DNA of 64,000 nt from Saussurea involucrata. Taxonomy: Eukaryota; Streptophyta; Magnoliopsida; Asterales; Asteraceae. The stretch is taken from assembly GCA_033807775.1 (NCBI GenBank), contig CM066312.1, positions 27,625,696 to 27,689,695 on the forward strand. Direction: 5' to 3'. Positions 32,546-44,308 of the stretch are shown here, piece after piece (within the stretch, counting starts at the first letter, position 1; the number at the start of each line of letters is the position of its first letter). Both the position numbers and the translations under genes were made by a program. The notes below the pieces were generated by a model. The model searched no databases, was not told where the DNA came from, and worked only from the letters and a program-made list of their open reading frames with translations.

Positions 32546-33622
32546 TTACTCTCCCGGCTCGTCCAGATATATGCTTGCGATGCTCGGGATCTCACCTCCT
32601 AAGTAAGGTTTGACTCGTTGTCCATTTACCTTCAATCTCTGCCCGTCAACCCCTTCTAACTCCACTGCTCCATATAGGAACACTTCTATTACTTTAAACG
32701 GACCAGACCACCGGGACTTTATCTTACCTGGGAACAAACGCAATCGTGAGTTAAACAATAACACATTCATACCTGGAGTGATTACCTTTTCACAAATATT
32801 CCGGTCGTGGAATTTCTTGGTCCTCTCTTTGTAGATTAAAGCATTCTCGAACGCATCGAGCCTGATTTCCTCTAGATCATTCAGCTGTAGCAGTCTCTTC
32901 TTTCTGGCTGCATCTAGCTCCATGTCCAATTTCTTGATTGCCCAGAATGCTCGACATTCCAATTCCACCGGTAAATGGCATGACTTCCTGTCGACTAACC
33001 GGTATGGTGTAGTTCCCAAAGGTGTCTTAAATGCAGTCCTGTCTGCCCAAAGAGCGTCATCAAGCTTCAATGACCAATCCTTGCATGAAGCGTTCACCGT
33101 TTTCTCCAAGATTTGTTTCAGCTCTCTATTTGAGACTTCGGCCAAACCATTCGCTTGCGGGTGATAGGGTGTAGTTACTCGATGTTTTACCGAGTACTTC
33201 TTGAGAACTGCTTCAAGGTACCGGTTGCAGAAATGGCTACCCCCATCACTGATTAAGGCCCGCGGAACCCCAAAGCGTGTACAGATATACTTCCTCAGAA
33301 ATTTGATCACCACTTTGGAGTTATTTGATGGCGTTGCAATTGCTTCAACCCATTTCGAGACATAATCGACCGCGACTAAGATGTACTCGTTCCCGTATGA
33401 GTTTGGGAACGGTCCCATGAAGTCTATTCCCCACACATCAAATAGCTCTACTTCCATAAAGATCTTCATGGGCATTTCATCTTTCTTCGTCATGTTACCT
33501 ACCCTTTGGCATCGATCACATCTGGTAATAAACTCCCTCGTCTCCTTAAACATCGATGGCCAAAAGAACCCGTATTGTAAGACCTTGGCCACCGTTCTAT
33601 CAGTACTGAAGTGGCCCCCCAC
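32546..33622 (-). pseudogene. Integrase region of element F
   Basis: It encodes the Ty3/gypsy integrase, which would insert the cDNA. The zinc-binding part ends CDRCQRVGN. The catalytic residues are Asp in WGIDFMGPFP, Asp in LISDGGSHF and Glu in ANGLAEVSNREL. A C-terminal domain follows with GMNVLLFNSRLRLFPGKIKSRWSGPF. The HHCC start is in another frame (33818-33600). A run of six G near 33618 probably gained one base and caused the frameshift. The frame from 33622 is otherwise open over 358 codons. Confidence 0.85.
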
Positions 33623-35093
33623 ATTCTAGTGTAGGACAATGAGTAAGAATGTTGGTCTTCTCTTCATCAGGTACACACTTCCGAATCATCCCATCCGCAC
33701 ACATCTTATACAGGTACGGCTCGTCCCAATAGTACCGCAAAGCATCAGATAAGAACTTCTTCTTTTGGTGCGAGTTCATGTTGTAGGGCACCACCCCTCC
33801 TACCAAAAAGTTAACCAAATCTGCATACCACAGTTCGGAATGACTAACCTTTAATAATTGCTCATCTGGAAATGTGTCATTGATGGTGGTTCTATCCTTC
33901 TCTTCTCCTTCATTTCTATCGAGCCTCGACAGGTGATCTGCAACCGTGTTTTCTGTCCCCTTTTAATCCAAGATCTCCAAGTCAAACTCTTGAAGTAGTA
34001 ACACCCATCTAATAAGCCTCGACTTGGCATCTTTCTTAGCCATCAAATACTTCAAGTCTGAATGATCCGTGTATACTATTACCTTTGCTCCCACCAGATA
34101 TGATTTGAATTTCTCACATGCATATACCACTGCTAGTAATTCCTTCTCGGTAGTGGCATAGTTGACTTGAGCTTCATCTAAGGTCTTGTTGGCATAATAA
34201 ATCACGTGCATTCTCTTTTCTTTCCTTTGCCCCAAGACTGCTCTGACTGCTGTATCGCTTTCATCGCACATCACTATGAAAGGAAGACTCCAGTCGGGTG
34301 CTGTAAGAATAGGTGCCGAGATCAATTCCTTTTTCAACCTGTCAAATGCCAAAACACAATCATTAGTGGAATCAAATTTGGCATCCTTTAGAAGTAAAGC
34401 ACATAAGGGTTTTGTGATTTTAGAAAAGTCCTTTATAAACCTCCGGTAGAAACCGACATGTCCCAAAAAGCTTCGAATCCCTTTGACAGAATTCGGATAC
34501 GGTACGTTCTCTATCACTGCCACCTTAGCCTTGTCCACTTCTATCCCATCTTTTGACACCTTGTGTCCAAGCACTATTCCTTCTGTCACCATAAAGTGAC
34601 ACTTCTCCCAATTCAAAACCAAGCTAGTTTCCTTGCATCTCTTCAAAACAGCCACTAGATGAGACAAACAAGAATCAAATGACGGACTAAACACCGAAAA
34701 GTCGTCCATAAAGATCTCCATAGTGCGCTTTACCATATCTGAAAAGATCGCCATCATACATCTCTGAAACGTTGCGGGAGCGTTACATAACCCAAACAGC
34801 ATCCTCCTATAAGCGAATGTCCCATAGGGACATGTAAACGTGGTCTTGTCTTGATCTTCGGGAGCAATCAGTATTTGATTGTATCCCGAATACCCGTCCA
34901 AGAAGCAGTAATACTCGTGTCCCGCTAGTCTCTCTATCATCTGATCAATGAATGGCAATGGAAAAAGGTCTTTCTGGGTGGCGTCATTTAGCTTCCTATA
35001 ATCAATGCAAACTCTCCATCCCGTGACTGTCCGAGAGGGAATGAGTTCATTATTGTTGTTGCAAACGACTGTGACACCTCCTTTCTTGGGCAC
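33600..35093 (-). pseudogene. Reverse transcriptase / RNase H region of element F
   Basis: RT motifs are in order: WRVCIDYRKLNDAT, FLDGYSGYNQI, TFTCPYGTFAYRRMLFGLCNAPATFQRCM, and FMDDFSVF (the YxDD box in FMDD form). RNase H follows (IVMCDESD, TTEKELLAVVYACEKFKSYL, VYTDHSDLKYL). TAA at 33963-33965 breaks the frame just before the usual NTVADHLSRL string; after it the same frame runs to 33600. Another stop precedes 35093. VSKDGIEVDKAK is typical of Athila. Confidence 0.88.
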
Positions 35094-35297
35094 TACTTGA
35101 ACTGGACTGACCTATGGGCTATCAAGTACTGGATAGATGATTCCAGCATCCAACAACTTTAGGATCTCTTTCCGAACCACCTCCTTCATGTTAGGATTAA
35201 GTCGGCGTTGAGGTTGGACTACCGGTCGATGTTCTTCTTCAAGATTTATACGGTGCGTGCAAAAAGTTGGACTTAAGCCTTTTAAATCGGCTATTGT

Positions 35298-36221
35298 TTA
35301 ATCAACTGCAGCTTGATTCTCACGTAGGACTCTCAGCAAATTCTCTTTGTCTTCGGTCCTCAACTTGGATGAAATAATGACCGGGAGTGTCTCATTTCCC
35401 CCCAAAAAAGCGTATTCAAGATGAGATGGTAACTGTTTCAACTCGAGGTTAGGAGGAGTGTGAGATGATGGTTGAGATTTGGGTATTGGTTCACCCAAAT
35501 CCTCAACATTCAGTCTTCTTGGGCCTCTATGACTCGGCAATGCATTCAGTTGCATCACACTTTCAATCTCCGGATCGTCCATCGTACCCATAATCACGCT
35601 TTCCAATTGATCTTGACCAAACTGCATTCCACATGATTCTCTAATCGGAGATTCCATGATATCTATCTGGTAGCATTCACTGAACTGCATTTTATGCTTT
35701 GCTGCTCAAAACACGTTGAACACGACTTCTTCTTCTCCCACTCTCAACGTGAGCTTTCCTCCTTTCACATCAATCAACGCCCCTCCCGTGGCCAAGAATG
35801 GGCGACCAAGGATGAGCGGGATCTCTTTATCTTCATCCATATCCAACACCACGAAGTCCACTGGGAAGTAAAACTTGTCAACTTTGATGAGCACGTCTTC
35901 CATGACTCCATAGGGATATTTGATGGATCTATCCGCTAGTTGCAATGTCACATTCGTTGGTTGAACTTCTCCTAGCCTGAATTTCCTGAAAATAGATAAA
36001 GGCATCAAGTTAATACTAGCTCCAAGATCACATAATGCTTTACTAAATTTAGAATGACCAATGTGAACAGGGATAGTAAAACTCCCTGGATCCTTAAGTT
36101 TCAGGGGAAGCTTGTGCTGAATGATAGCACTGCACTCTTCAGTAAGTGCGACCATGGCATGCTCCTCGATCTTTCTCTTGTTGGAGAGAATATCCTTCAA
36201 AAACTTCACATAGGATGGCAT
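35298..36221 (-). pseudogene. Aspartic protease region of element F
   Basis: The 172-codon frame from 36221 holds the retropepsin active site CDLGASINLMP and the ILGRPFLATG string. It ends at 35706 in a stop, but the same frame continues from 35690 to 35298 as the linker to RT (KTEDKENLLRVLRENQ-like end). Upstream it is offset from gag by a frame change near 36230-36335. Confidence 0.8.
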
Positions 36222-36334
36222 ATGTGCTAAGGCTAATATGCAGTTTTTTAAACACCTCTAGAAATTTAGCAAAGTTTACATCATCCTTGTAGGCTTTTAG
36301 CCTGCTAGGATATGGTATCGATGGTGTGACCGGC

Positions 36335-38202
36335 TTAGTAGGCGTTTTCTTGGGAACAGACATTCTCCTCTCTTCTTTCGCTTTTCGGCTTCTTCATCTC
36401 CAATTCTTCATCAAAGTTCTCTTCCGCCATATCTTCCGGCTCAACATCACTCACCTTGGTGTCGTTCCTTTCCGGCGAAGGATCTCTAGTAGGGTCTCTA
36501 GTGAACTGTTTGCCACTCCTCAGACTGATGGCTTTACAGTCTTGTCTTCCCTTCTTCTCTGGTTGGCTCGGAAATTGTCCGAGAGGTCGGGTTTGTAAGG
36601 CTTCAGAAATCTGCCCTACTTGTCTCTCTAGCATTCGGATTGAGGCAGTATTTTGATCCGTGGTTGATTTCACAGTGTTCACCATACTGCCAATCCTTCC
36701 ACTGCACCTTCCATCTTTGACATGAATTTCATCATCATGTCTTCCAATCCCGGCTTCTTTTCTGAAGATTGTCCCTCATCATATTTCCTCTGATTGTAAC
36801 CTGGGGGTCGATAAACATTGTTAGACTGAAAAGAATTTGAAGAGTTAGAATGATTACCATACTGTTGCTGCTGCCCCATTGTTTCCTTGCTTGGGCCTTG
36901 TTGGGGTTGACTCCAAGAAAAGTTAGGATGTCGCTTCCATCCCTCGTTATAGGTGTTAGAGAATGGGTCATTCCTCGGCCGATTATTCCGGTTCTGAACG
37001 AATTGAACTTGTTCCGGCGATTGATAGTCTTGAGGATTCGTGAATTGGTCTTGACCACCCATAGCATTATGAACATTCGTTTGAATAGCGGCTCCTCTCA
37101 ATTGATTAGTCAACGCATTCAATTGTGCCTTTATAGCCTTCAACTCTTCTGTTTCTTGCACGCTTGCTACTTTCCTAACAGCAGACCTCGGAGTAGCATA
37201 GCTATGCTATGACAAATTCTCTATCAATTCAACCGCTTCCTCATAAGATTTGTTCATTAGAGCTCCGCCTGCAGCGGCTGTGAGGTCATTCTTAAATTGA
37301 GGGTGCAACCCCACAAAGAATGTTTGGATAATCATCCACTCTTGTAGCCCATGATGGGGACACTTCTTGAGCATCCCTTTGTATCTCTCCCATGCCTCGT
37401 ACAAAGACTCTTGATCCCATTGCGAGAAATGTGTGATGTCGGATAGCAGTTGAGCCGTCCGCCCCGGTGGAAAGAACTTGTTAAGAAAAGCTGTAACCAT
37501 ATCGTTCCAAGTTCGAATTGACCCAGGTCGTATATTCTCTTCCCAAGTAGTAGCTCGTTCCCTCAATGAAAACGAAAACAACCGTATCTTGATCGCATCT
37601 TGATCAACCCCATTCACCTTGAACGTATTGCATATTTTTTCGAAGGTGCACAAGTGTGCATGGGGATCTTCGGTTGCTGAACCCCCAAACATGTTCGATT
37701 GCACCAATTGAATGGTACCAGTCTTGATCTCGAAATTATTAGCAGCTATCGGAGGTACATATGGTCATCGTTGTGCAACTCCCATGTTCGGGTTGGCGAA
37801 ATATCTCATTGGTACCCTTTGCGGTGGCGGTGGTGGGCAATTGACATTGTGATTGAGATTATGATTGATCCCATTTTTGACATTATTGTAGACATTGTTG
37901 TTGACACCATGATTAACATTGTTGTTAATGTTGTTGTTGACGTTGTTGTGAACATTGTTGTTGAGACCATGGTTGGCATTATTGTGGTTCAGATTGTTCG
38001 CATTATGGAGTGGTTGACCATTGTTCAATGGGGGACTATTGTTGATCGGCATCTCCTCTTCCCAATCATTTTCAACGTTGATGTTGAGGTTCTCCATGTT
38101 TCGCGCTTGTCTGTCTCGCGCTTTTCTTCGCAAGTCTCTGGCAGTCCATTCTATCTACGAGTCAATCGGTATTACTTCCCGAAATAATCTCCTTCTTGGC
38201 AT
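36335..38202 (-). pseudogene. gag region of element F
   Basis: It starts with ATG at 38200-38202 (MPRRRLFREV). An early TAG follows, then the 38133-37765 frame with an Asn-rich stretch made of NNV/NNI repeats. A TGA at 37765 follows QR, and then comes the retrotransposon gag core (37707-37207) with LFSFSLRERATTW and FLNKFFPPGRTAQL. The remainder (37161-36679) is Gln/Asn-rich, and 36685-36335 lies in yet another frame. No CCHC knuckle is seen, as usual for Athila. At least three breaks make it non-functional. Confidence 0.8.
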
Positions 38203-38350
38203 AAACCAAGAGGTAACCTGAAACGGAGAAGATAACAATCTCAAAACCCAAAAATATATGAACTTTCAAAGCAAATTAAAATAAAATAAAGACAGGGTGT
38301 CTAATGTAATAATTTCTACAGCTGGTAGTGGTATTCACACAAAACACGTT

Positions 38351-38367
38351 CCCCGGCAACGGCGCCA
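38351..38367 (-). other. Primer binding site of element F, tRNA-Asp type
   Basis: On the minus strand this reads TGGCGCCGTTGCCGGGG, just inside the right LTR. This is the known priming site of Athila/Tat elements, complementary to tRNA-Asp. Confidence 0.85.
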
Positions 38368-38373
38368 AAAACT

Positions 38374-39617
38374 TGATAGGCGGGTTTACACCCCCTAAAT
38401 CTACCGCAAGTGTACGGGTCGAATCAAGTAATAGTACTTAGAAAGTACGAGTATCGAACAAAAGGAACCATGTGTCAAGTACCACAATGACTGTGTATAT
38501 TATTAACTAGACAAAAGCAACTTGATTTGTTTTGTTGATTGTTGGAACACGAATTAAAACTTTAATTAATTCAAATAAGAGAGAGAGTTAGAGGGTTGGT
38601 TTCTTCATGAAAACAATGAATCAGCTAAACAGATTCGACATGATTGGAATAACTTCAGGATGAAAAGCATAATCACAAACCATTACTATACTCTATCAAG
38701 CTATAGCAAAAATCATTCAAAACATTGTATCATCTTTCGATCTAAACAATTATAATTAAACAATCAGTGATTAAAAGCCACAAAGAACGACGTATCATAT
38801 TTCTATCTCAAAAAAGGATTAATCAAATCTCAAAACTTTTCTCAAAGGCTAAAAGATTCATAAAATCAAATAATAGTTGATCGGACTATTACAAGCATTA
38901 AGAACAATCCCAAATGTTTCATCCATCTAAACAAACCAATCACATCTACCCGTAACACTAAACGATTATCAAACCATGATTCACACCAACCCCCCAACAT
39001 GATCGGATTAGTTCATATTGGGGGTTTTAAAACTCAGTAATGAAACAATGAAAATGAAAGTAAACATGCTTTGTTCTAAAAGAAAAGAAATCTATAAACT
39101 CCCTGAAAAGCTTAAGCCGCCGATGAACGTACTCGATTCGCCTTTTGATTCTCGTTACTTTATGTTTCTAGCCCTCTTCTTGCCTTCAAAAATCGCCTTC
39201 TATCTCCCAAAATCGCCCAGAGAGAGTCTCCAAACGTAATTGATGATGAATCCCCCCAACCCTAGCCGACATATAGAATAAAAACGGCCAGATGCTAGGC
39301 GTGTATGGAGGCGCGTGTTGGGTCGCGCCGTGAGGCGCGCAACACACTAGAGTCTTCACAAAAAGGTAGTGGCGTGTTTGGATTAGCGCCGCGAGCCGCA
39401 CCAGGCACTGTTTGACCCACAAAATCAAATTTTCTCATTTTCACCCAGGAATGTTGCTAACTTTCTCCAATTGATCCAACAACTCTTCCATCATCAGTCA
39501 TTCATAATAGCCTGTACTTTCTCACAAAAAACCATTAAATTCTACTATTTTACTTGGAAACTCACAACAAACAGACCGATTTTGGGATCAAAATAATGTC
39601 GGAAAACGGCATTATCA
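38374..39617 (-). repeat. Right LTR of F (5' LTR in element orientation)
   Basis: It is 1244 bp and closely similar to 28059-29317, with scattered substitutions and small indels. It is followed by the second AAGTG target copy. Confidence 0.92.
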
Positions 39618-39685
39618 AAGTGTTATTGTAATACCTGAAGACAAGACTCGCGACAAAGGAGTTCATCGCTGACATCGAAGACTAA
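39618..39685 (+). repeat. Element B 5' LTR, segment 2
   Basis: LTR sequence resumes after F with GTTATTGTAATACCTGAAGA and ends in TAA, the target of H1. The matching uninterrupted stretch is in the solo LTR S near 24440-24500 (minus strand). Confidence 0.8.
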
Positions 39686-41743
39686 GGTGGCGTTTGATTT
39701 TTAAGTGGTGCTGAAGTCTGAAGTCTGATTTCATTTCTGATTTTTAAGTGGTGGTGCTGAAGTCTGAAATCTGTAAGAAAAAGACTGTTTGTTTTGTAAG
39801 CTGAAAATGTCTGAATATGTATTATTGTCTATTTTATCTCTGAAAATGTGATACTATCGAATTTAATTAAATAATAATACTAAAATCAATCTTCATAACA
39901 ATTAAAATCAACTGAAATAAGTTAACTGGTTCAGATAAAATAGAAAACATGAACAAAGTCTCATAACAATTAAAATCAATCTCCGTTTCTTCTCTTAAAC
40001 TAGTCGTGTATGTTCGGCCAACTGTACTCCCATGCAAGTGAACCTCTTCAACCTCATCACCGCCATCGTCTCCTTGGTATAGGATGAAGAAATGCCTGAT
40101 GCTTTTATAATATTAGCTAGAGTACCTTCAGTTAAGTTCATAGTACTTATGTTAGATACCAAGGTTGTCAAATAATTCCTTGAATCAAATCATGTGGATA
40201 AAATCAACTAATCATGTGAATCAAACCATACATAAACCCAACAACTTCTTTGAAATATTCAGGTCTTTGCATTTCGTGTACTAAAATATAACTTTTTTAT
40301 ATCAATAACAATTTCTTAGATGGATGCAACTCAAATTCAAGAAACACTCATACATAAAAGAAACCATCAGTGGGCCATCCATTTAAGAAACACCCATCAT
40401 CATCTATGTGATCCTACCTAAACTGTTTAAAGTGAGAAACAGAGGTTTTAAAACCTCTCTTTTTTCCCATTGAAAATAGACACTTTCGTTTCCTGTTGCA
40501 TTTTCCTTTTCTTTGATTTTATTTGTTTACTTCTATATCTCGAAACATGTTATTTTCCACTCAAGTTTATACAAACCTTACTTGACGAATGGATCACTCC
40601 TCTCACTGCCAATTGGTTAGATGGAAGCAAAGAATTTCTTATATTTCATCAAAAGACACATGAATTCATGCCATTGTCCACGTATCCCTCAAGCCCTTAA
40701 TGACTCAAAGCCATGCAATTATTATATGCATCCCTCAATAGCTTGGAAGTCAGAAACACATGAGAGAGCATATTAGTAGAATTTTAATCAACATATATGA
40801 TTCAAGGGTGACTCATCCCTGCCAAATGGTTTTAAATGAAAACCCAAATATTCATTCCTAGAGTCCTTACACTATGTTCTTATACTCGTTTAACAAGTAA
40901 ATTACTCAATATGTCTCGAAAGAACAATACTATCGTATCATCCATCAGACCAATTACCCTTTTGAATGTAAATCCAAAACAAAATTTGTCGTGAATCAGA
41001 GAATTCCTTTTGCCGTCGTCCTAAATATACAAGTTAAGAGTTCATTTTGCTTATGAAATTGAAAAAACAACTAACAAATGAACAAAGTTTCATACAGACA
41101 TTCTATCAAACAGGTTAAGCTCATCAACCATATTGTTGGTATCTAGATAAGATCCCTTGAACAAACTATAGTCTTGATTCTGACAACCTGATAGTAAATT
41201 GGTCCAAGAGTTTGCATAAAAAACTAAAACAAAGAAGATAATTCTGGTTGCAGAAAAGTGGTTTTTTTACACAAAATCGAACAAAAAAGTGAATTAAAAT
41301 CAAGAAATAGCAATGAAGTCCTGATTTGCAGAAAAGTGAAACCAAAATCGAACAAAAAGGTGAAATAAAATCGAACCTCAAGTTTGCACCCGATTTAAAG
41401 ATGGAGATCGATGGAAAATTTGAAGATGGAGACCGAACCAACAGTTTGCAGATGGAGATCGATGGAGGTTTTGCAGATAGAGATCGATGGAGGTTTGCAG
41501 ATGGAGCTCGATCTGTGTGTTTGAAGTCTTGGTTTGCAGTTGCGTTAGAGAGGATATGGAGAGGAGGCATAGATGAGAAAAAAGTGAAAATAAGTTATTA
41601 GGGTATCACTTTTTGGTCAGTGGAAAATAAGTGATAAGTGGATGAAAATTGGGGGAAAAAACAAACAGTCTTATTTGAGATACATCTGACCGAAAAAGTG
41701 AAAAGTTTTAAATAAGTGTTGAATTCTAAAAACAAACAACCCC
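39686..41743. mobile_element. H1: PIF/Harbinger-like non-autonomous DNA transposon
   Basis: It is flanked by TAA (39683-39685 and 41744-41746), the 3-bp TWA target of PIF/Harbinger. The ends are GGTGGCGTTTGATTTTT on the left and, inverted, GGGGTTGTTTGTTTTTAG on the right. The length is 2058 bp. Solo LTR S shows the empty site. Subterminal CTGAAGTCTGAAGTCTGA repeats lie on the left, and GATGGAGATCGATGG repeats on the right (41400-41515). No transposase or Myb-like Harbinger protein was found. Confidence 0.7.
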
Positions 41744-41746
41744 TAA

Positions 41747-42168
41747 GCTGATGAACAAGGACAAGTCTACTCATGATCTGAAGCAGCACTCAGTGAAACC
41801 AAGACAAGCCTATAACGCGCGACAACTCTGAACAAGGCTTCAGCGATAACTGACTTTCATCAGGCCTCACTGATGAAAGACACCATCAGCGATTGCTGAT
41901 CATGAAGCTTGTAGTTCAAGAATTGTTTGTCTTATCCTCTTGCACAAAAGTACGAAGGTTCAAAAGGAAACTTGCTTTTGTCCATATTCGTACAACCTCT
42001 TTGACATCTACACTATTCACCATGCGGTCAAGAGGATGTCTTTGATAAAAGTCAGAAGCATACGCCCAATGAAGATCTGACACGTGTAAAGTGCTCCTGC
42101 CATGCATTAAATGCATAGGGTATAAATAGGAGCAATACCCTTCACTTTGAAGGGTCTTGAACTTCTTA
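41747..42168 (+). repeat. Element B 5' LTR, segment 3
   Basis: This is LTR U3 sequence between H1 and H2. It carries short dyads of the kind CAGCGATAACTG and ATCAGCGATTGCTGAT and the TATA box at 42121. It corresponds to the middle of solo LTR S. Confidence 0.8.
42121..42128 (+). promoter_or_regulatory. TATA box of the element B LTR
   Basis: TATAAATA, in the context AGGGTATAAATAGGAGC, sits at the equivalent place to TATAAAGAGG in solo LTR S. H2 has inserted about 40 bases downstream, at or near the expected transcription start. Confidence 0.6.
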
Positions 42169-43066
42169 GGTGGCATTTGTTTTGTAAGTGGTGCTGAAGT
42201 CTGAAATCTGATTTCACTTCTGATTTTTAAGTGGTGGTGCTGAAGTCTGAAATCTGAATAAAAAAGACTGTTTTTGTAAGCTGAAAACGTCTGCATATAT
42301 ACTATTGTCTATTTTATCCCTGCAAATGTGATATTGTCGAATATAATTAAATTATACTACTAAAACCAGTTTTCATAACTAAAATTTTGTGTGTACTATA
42401 ATAATCAACTAATCAAACAATCAACAGTTTCTTTGAAATATTCATGTTTTTGCATTCTATATCAACTAGTAGTGTAATCGAGCAATGTGGCAAGAGTCGT
42501 AAATATAAACAATTTTAAAGCGTTGGTGGTTTTTTATTTTAAAATATACATATTAATATTCACTACAAAACCACCATATTGTATCCTATTTGATACAGAT
42601 TGGAATCCAAACCAAAAATATATATAGACATGCATTATAAGTATATAACTACACTCAAAAAGTGTCATTAGAAAGGGCTGGCTAAGTTACCATTCAACGA
42701 TTGCAACAATCCTTTCAACATTCAAAAAACATAATGTAGCACAATGGCTTAATAGCAAACTATAATGAGAATTCTAAACCAAAAGCTGAATCATTAGGCA
42801 CAAACCTTGTAGAACATCTTAGCCTATGAGGGGAAGAAGCTCCGATGGAGTTATCATCATTGGAAGTTGCTCCGTTCTCTGAGTCTTGAGCTTCAAATTG
42901 TCGATTTTGTTCTTGCACTGCTCGATACTCTTTTGCGATTGTTTATCGCCACTCTCGGCGACCAATTCAGCCACCACTTCCCAATCTTTTCCTCGCAAAT
43001 TACTCCAATTCAACGCCATGAATTTCTCCGTGTACGAGTCCAGGAGGATCGCGATGACAGTATCAC

Positions 43067-43109
<43 letters not shown>

Positions 43110-43993
43110 CGTGTGTGTGTGTGTGATCTTTACAACATGTGAAATAAACCAAGGTTATAATTCAGAGATTTCCCACATGTTCTTGAGGTCATTTCCATCA
43201 TAAAAAATTTACAAAAGCCAAATGTTAAACTCGGTTAATTAGGGTGGTTGCTTTTTCATACAAGTTTAATTGTGGGTTCTGAAACCAAACTTGTTCAATG
43301 AAAAACCAAATATTCATTCCTAGAGCCCTTACACTGTGTTCTTTACTGAAACTCTTCCCTTCCACATCTATTCTCAATAAATTCTCTTCTCTCTCTCCTC
43401 TCTCTCTCTCTCCAATACAATACAAACAAACAAACATTGCTATCATCTCTGCTCAAGAATTATAAAAAATCTGAGATTTAACCATGGAAATACCTGTTCA
43501 ATGTGGATGCTCTATTCAATCACATGGGCTGTTCTATAAGGGTTGTTCTATAAAGATTGTTGTGGATGCTTTAGAAGCAGAAGAACATCAAATAAGGATG
43601 AAAAATCGAACAGAAAATAAGAAAATAAGAATGAAACATCTGATGAAAAATCGAACCAAACAGGGAATCAGAAAATCAATTTTGCAGATGTAGATGGAGA
43701 TCGAACAACTGCAGATGGAGATGGAGATCTATCGAACTTGTAGATGGAGATGGAGATCGATCTGTAGAGTCCCGATTTAGAGTCGCACTTTGGAGGGGAT
43801 TTGGAGAAGAGCCGACATATGTGAGATAAGTGAGAAAAAAGTGATTGAGATATCACTTTTTCGGTTAGTGAGAAAAAGGTGAAAAGTGGGTTTGATTTAA
43901 TGATAAAAACAAACAATCTTAATTGATGTATCTCTGACCGAAAAAGTGAAAAGAGATATTTAAGTGCTTTTTTCCAAAAAAACAAACAACTCC
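42169..43993. mobile_element. H2: PIF/Harbinger-like DNA transposon carrying a trihelix gene fragment
   Basis: It is flanked by TTA (42166-42168 and 43994-43996). The ends are GGTGGCATTTGTTTTGTA and, inverted, GGAGTTGTTTGTTTTTTTGG. The length is 1825 bp. It is related to H1: the same left subterminal CTGAAGTCTGAAATCTGA words and the same right-end GATGGAGATGGAGATCGA words. The middle holds a fragment of a host trihelix gene and an (AT)n(GT)n microsatellite (43069-43124). No transposase is recognisable. Confidence 0.7.
42819..43064 (-). pseudogene. Trihelix (Myb/SANT-like) transcription factor fragment inside H2
   Basis: 82 codons are open to a TAG at 42819. The strings SYTEKFMALNWSNLRGKDW, EVVAELVAE and SIEQCKNKIDNLK match the N-terminal trihelix DNA-binding domain of plant ASIL/ENAP-type trihelix factors, with the conserved Trp residues and the CKNK motif. 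The first helix begins right next to the microsatellite, and homology is lost after about residue 60, so only one domain was captured. The domain alone might bind DNA if expressed, but nothing shows that it is. Confidence 0.75.
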
Positions 43994-43996
43994 TTA

Positions 43997-44234
43997 GTGT
44001 TCATAGAAAAATCCTTTTTTCTACAAATCTTTTCTCTTCTATTTCCAGTGCAACAAACTTAGTGATTCTCAAGTTTATTTAGATTAGGTTTTCCTTAATC
44101 TTATTCCGCAACAAACTGTAAATTGTATTTTGATTTATCAATACATAATTTAGAAAAGTAAAATTTGTGTTTGTATTCAACCCCCACCCCTTTCAACAAA
44201 CTTTCACCCTTGTAGAACACCTACAAGACCAAGA
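43997..44234 (+). repeat. Element B 5' LTR, segment 4 (3' end)
   Basis: This is R-U5 sequence with the ATTCCGCAACAAACTGTAAA block shared with solo LTR S. It ends two bases before the primer site. The terminal CA seems mutated to GA. Confidence 0.75.
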
Positions 44235-44236
44235 AG

Positions 44237-44248
44237 TGGTATCAGAGC
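44237..44248 (+). other. Primer binding site of element B, initiator tRNA-Met type
   Basis: TGGTATCAGAGC lies two bases after the LTR end, the same spacing as in element A. Confidence 0.9.
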
Positions 44249-44308
44249 AGATTGTTTAATCTCATAAACAAGATCTTGCTTAAATCTCTTTTCCTTGCTA
44301 TTCTTCAA

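Larger units (their letters stand above)
28059..39617 (-). mobile_element. Element F: Athila-type Ty3/gypsy retrotransposon (minus strand)
   Basis: The LTRs are at 28059-29317 and 38374-39617 (1259 and 1244 bp). They begin TGATAGGCGGG and end GGCATTATCA on the plus strand. The target duplication AAGTG is perfect (28054-28058 and 39618-39622). Reading the minus strand from the right: primer site of tRNA-Asp type, gag, protease with DLGAS, RT/RNase H, integrase, then an Athila ORF1/env-position protein. That order is typical of Athila. Multiple stops and frameshifts occur, so it is defective. The LTRs differ by small indels and many substitutions, so it is much older than element A. It is inserted in the 5' LTR of element B. 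Confidence 0.93.
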
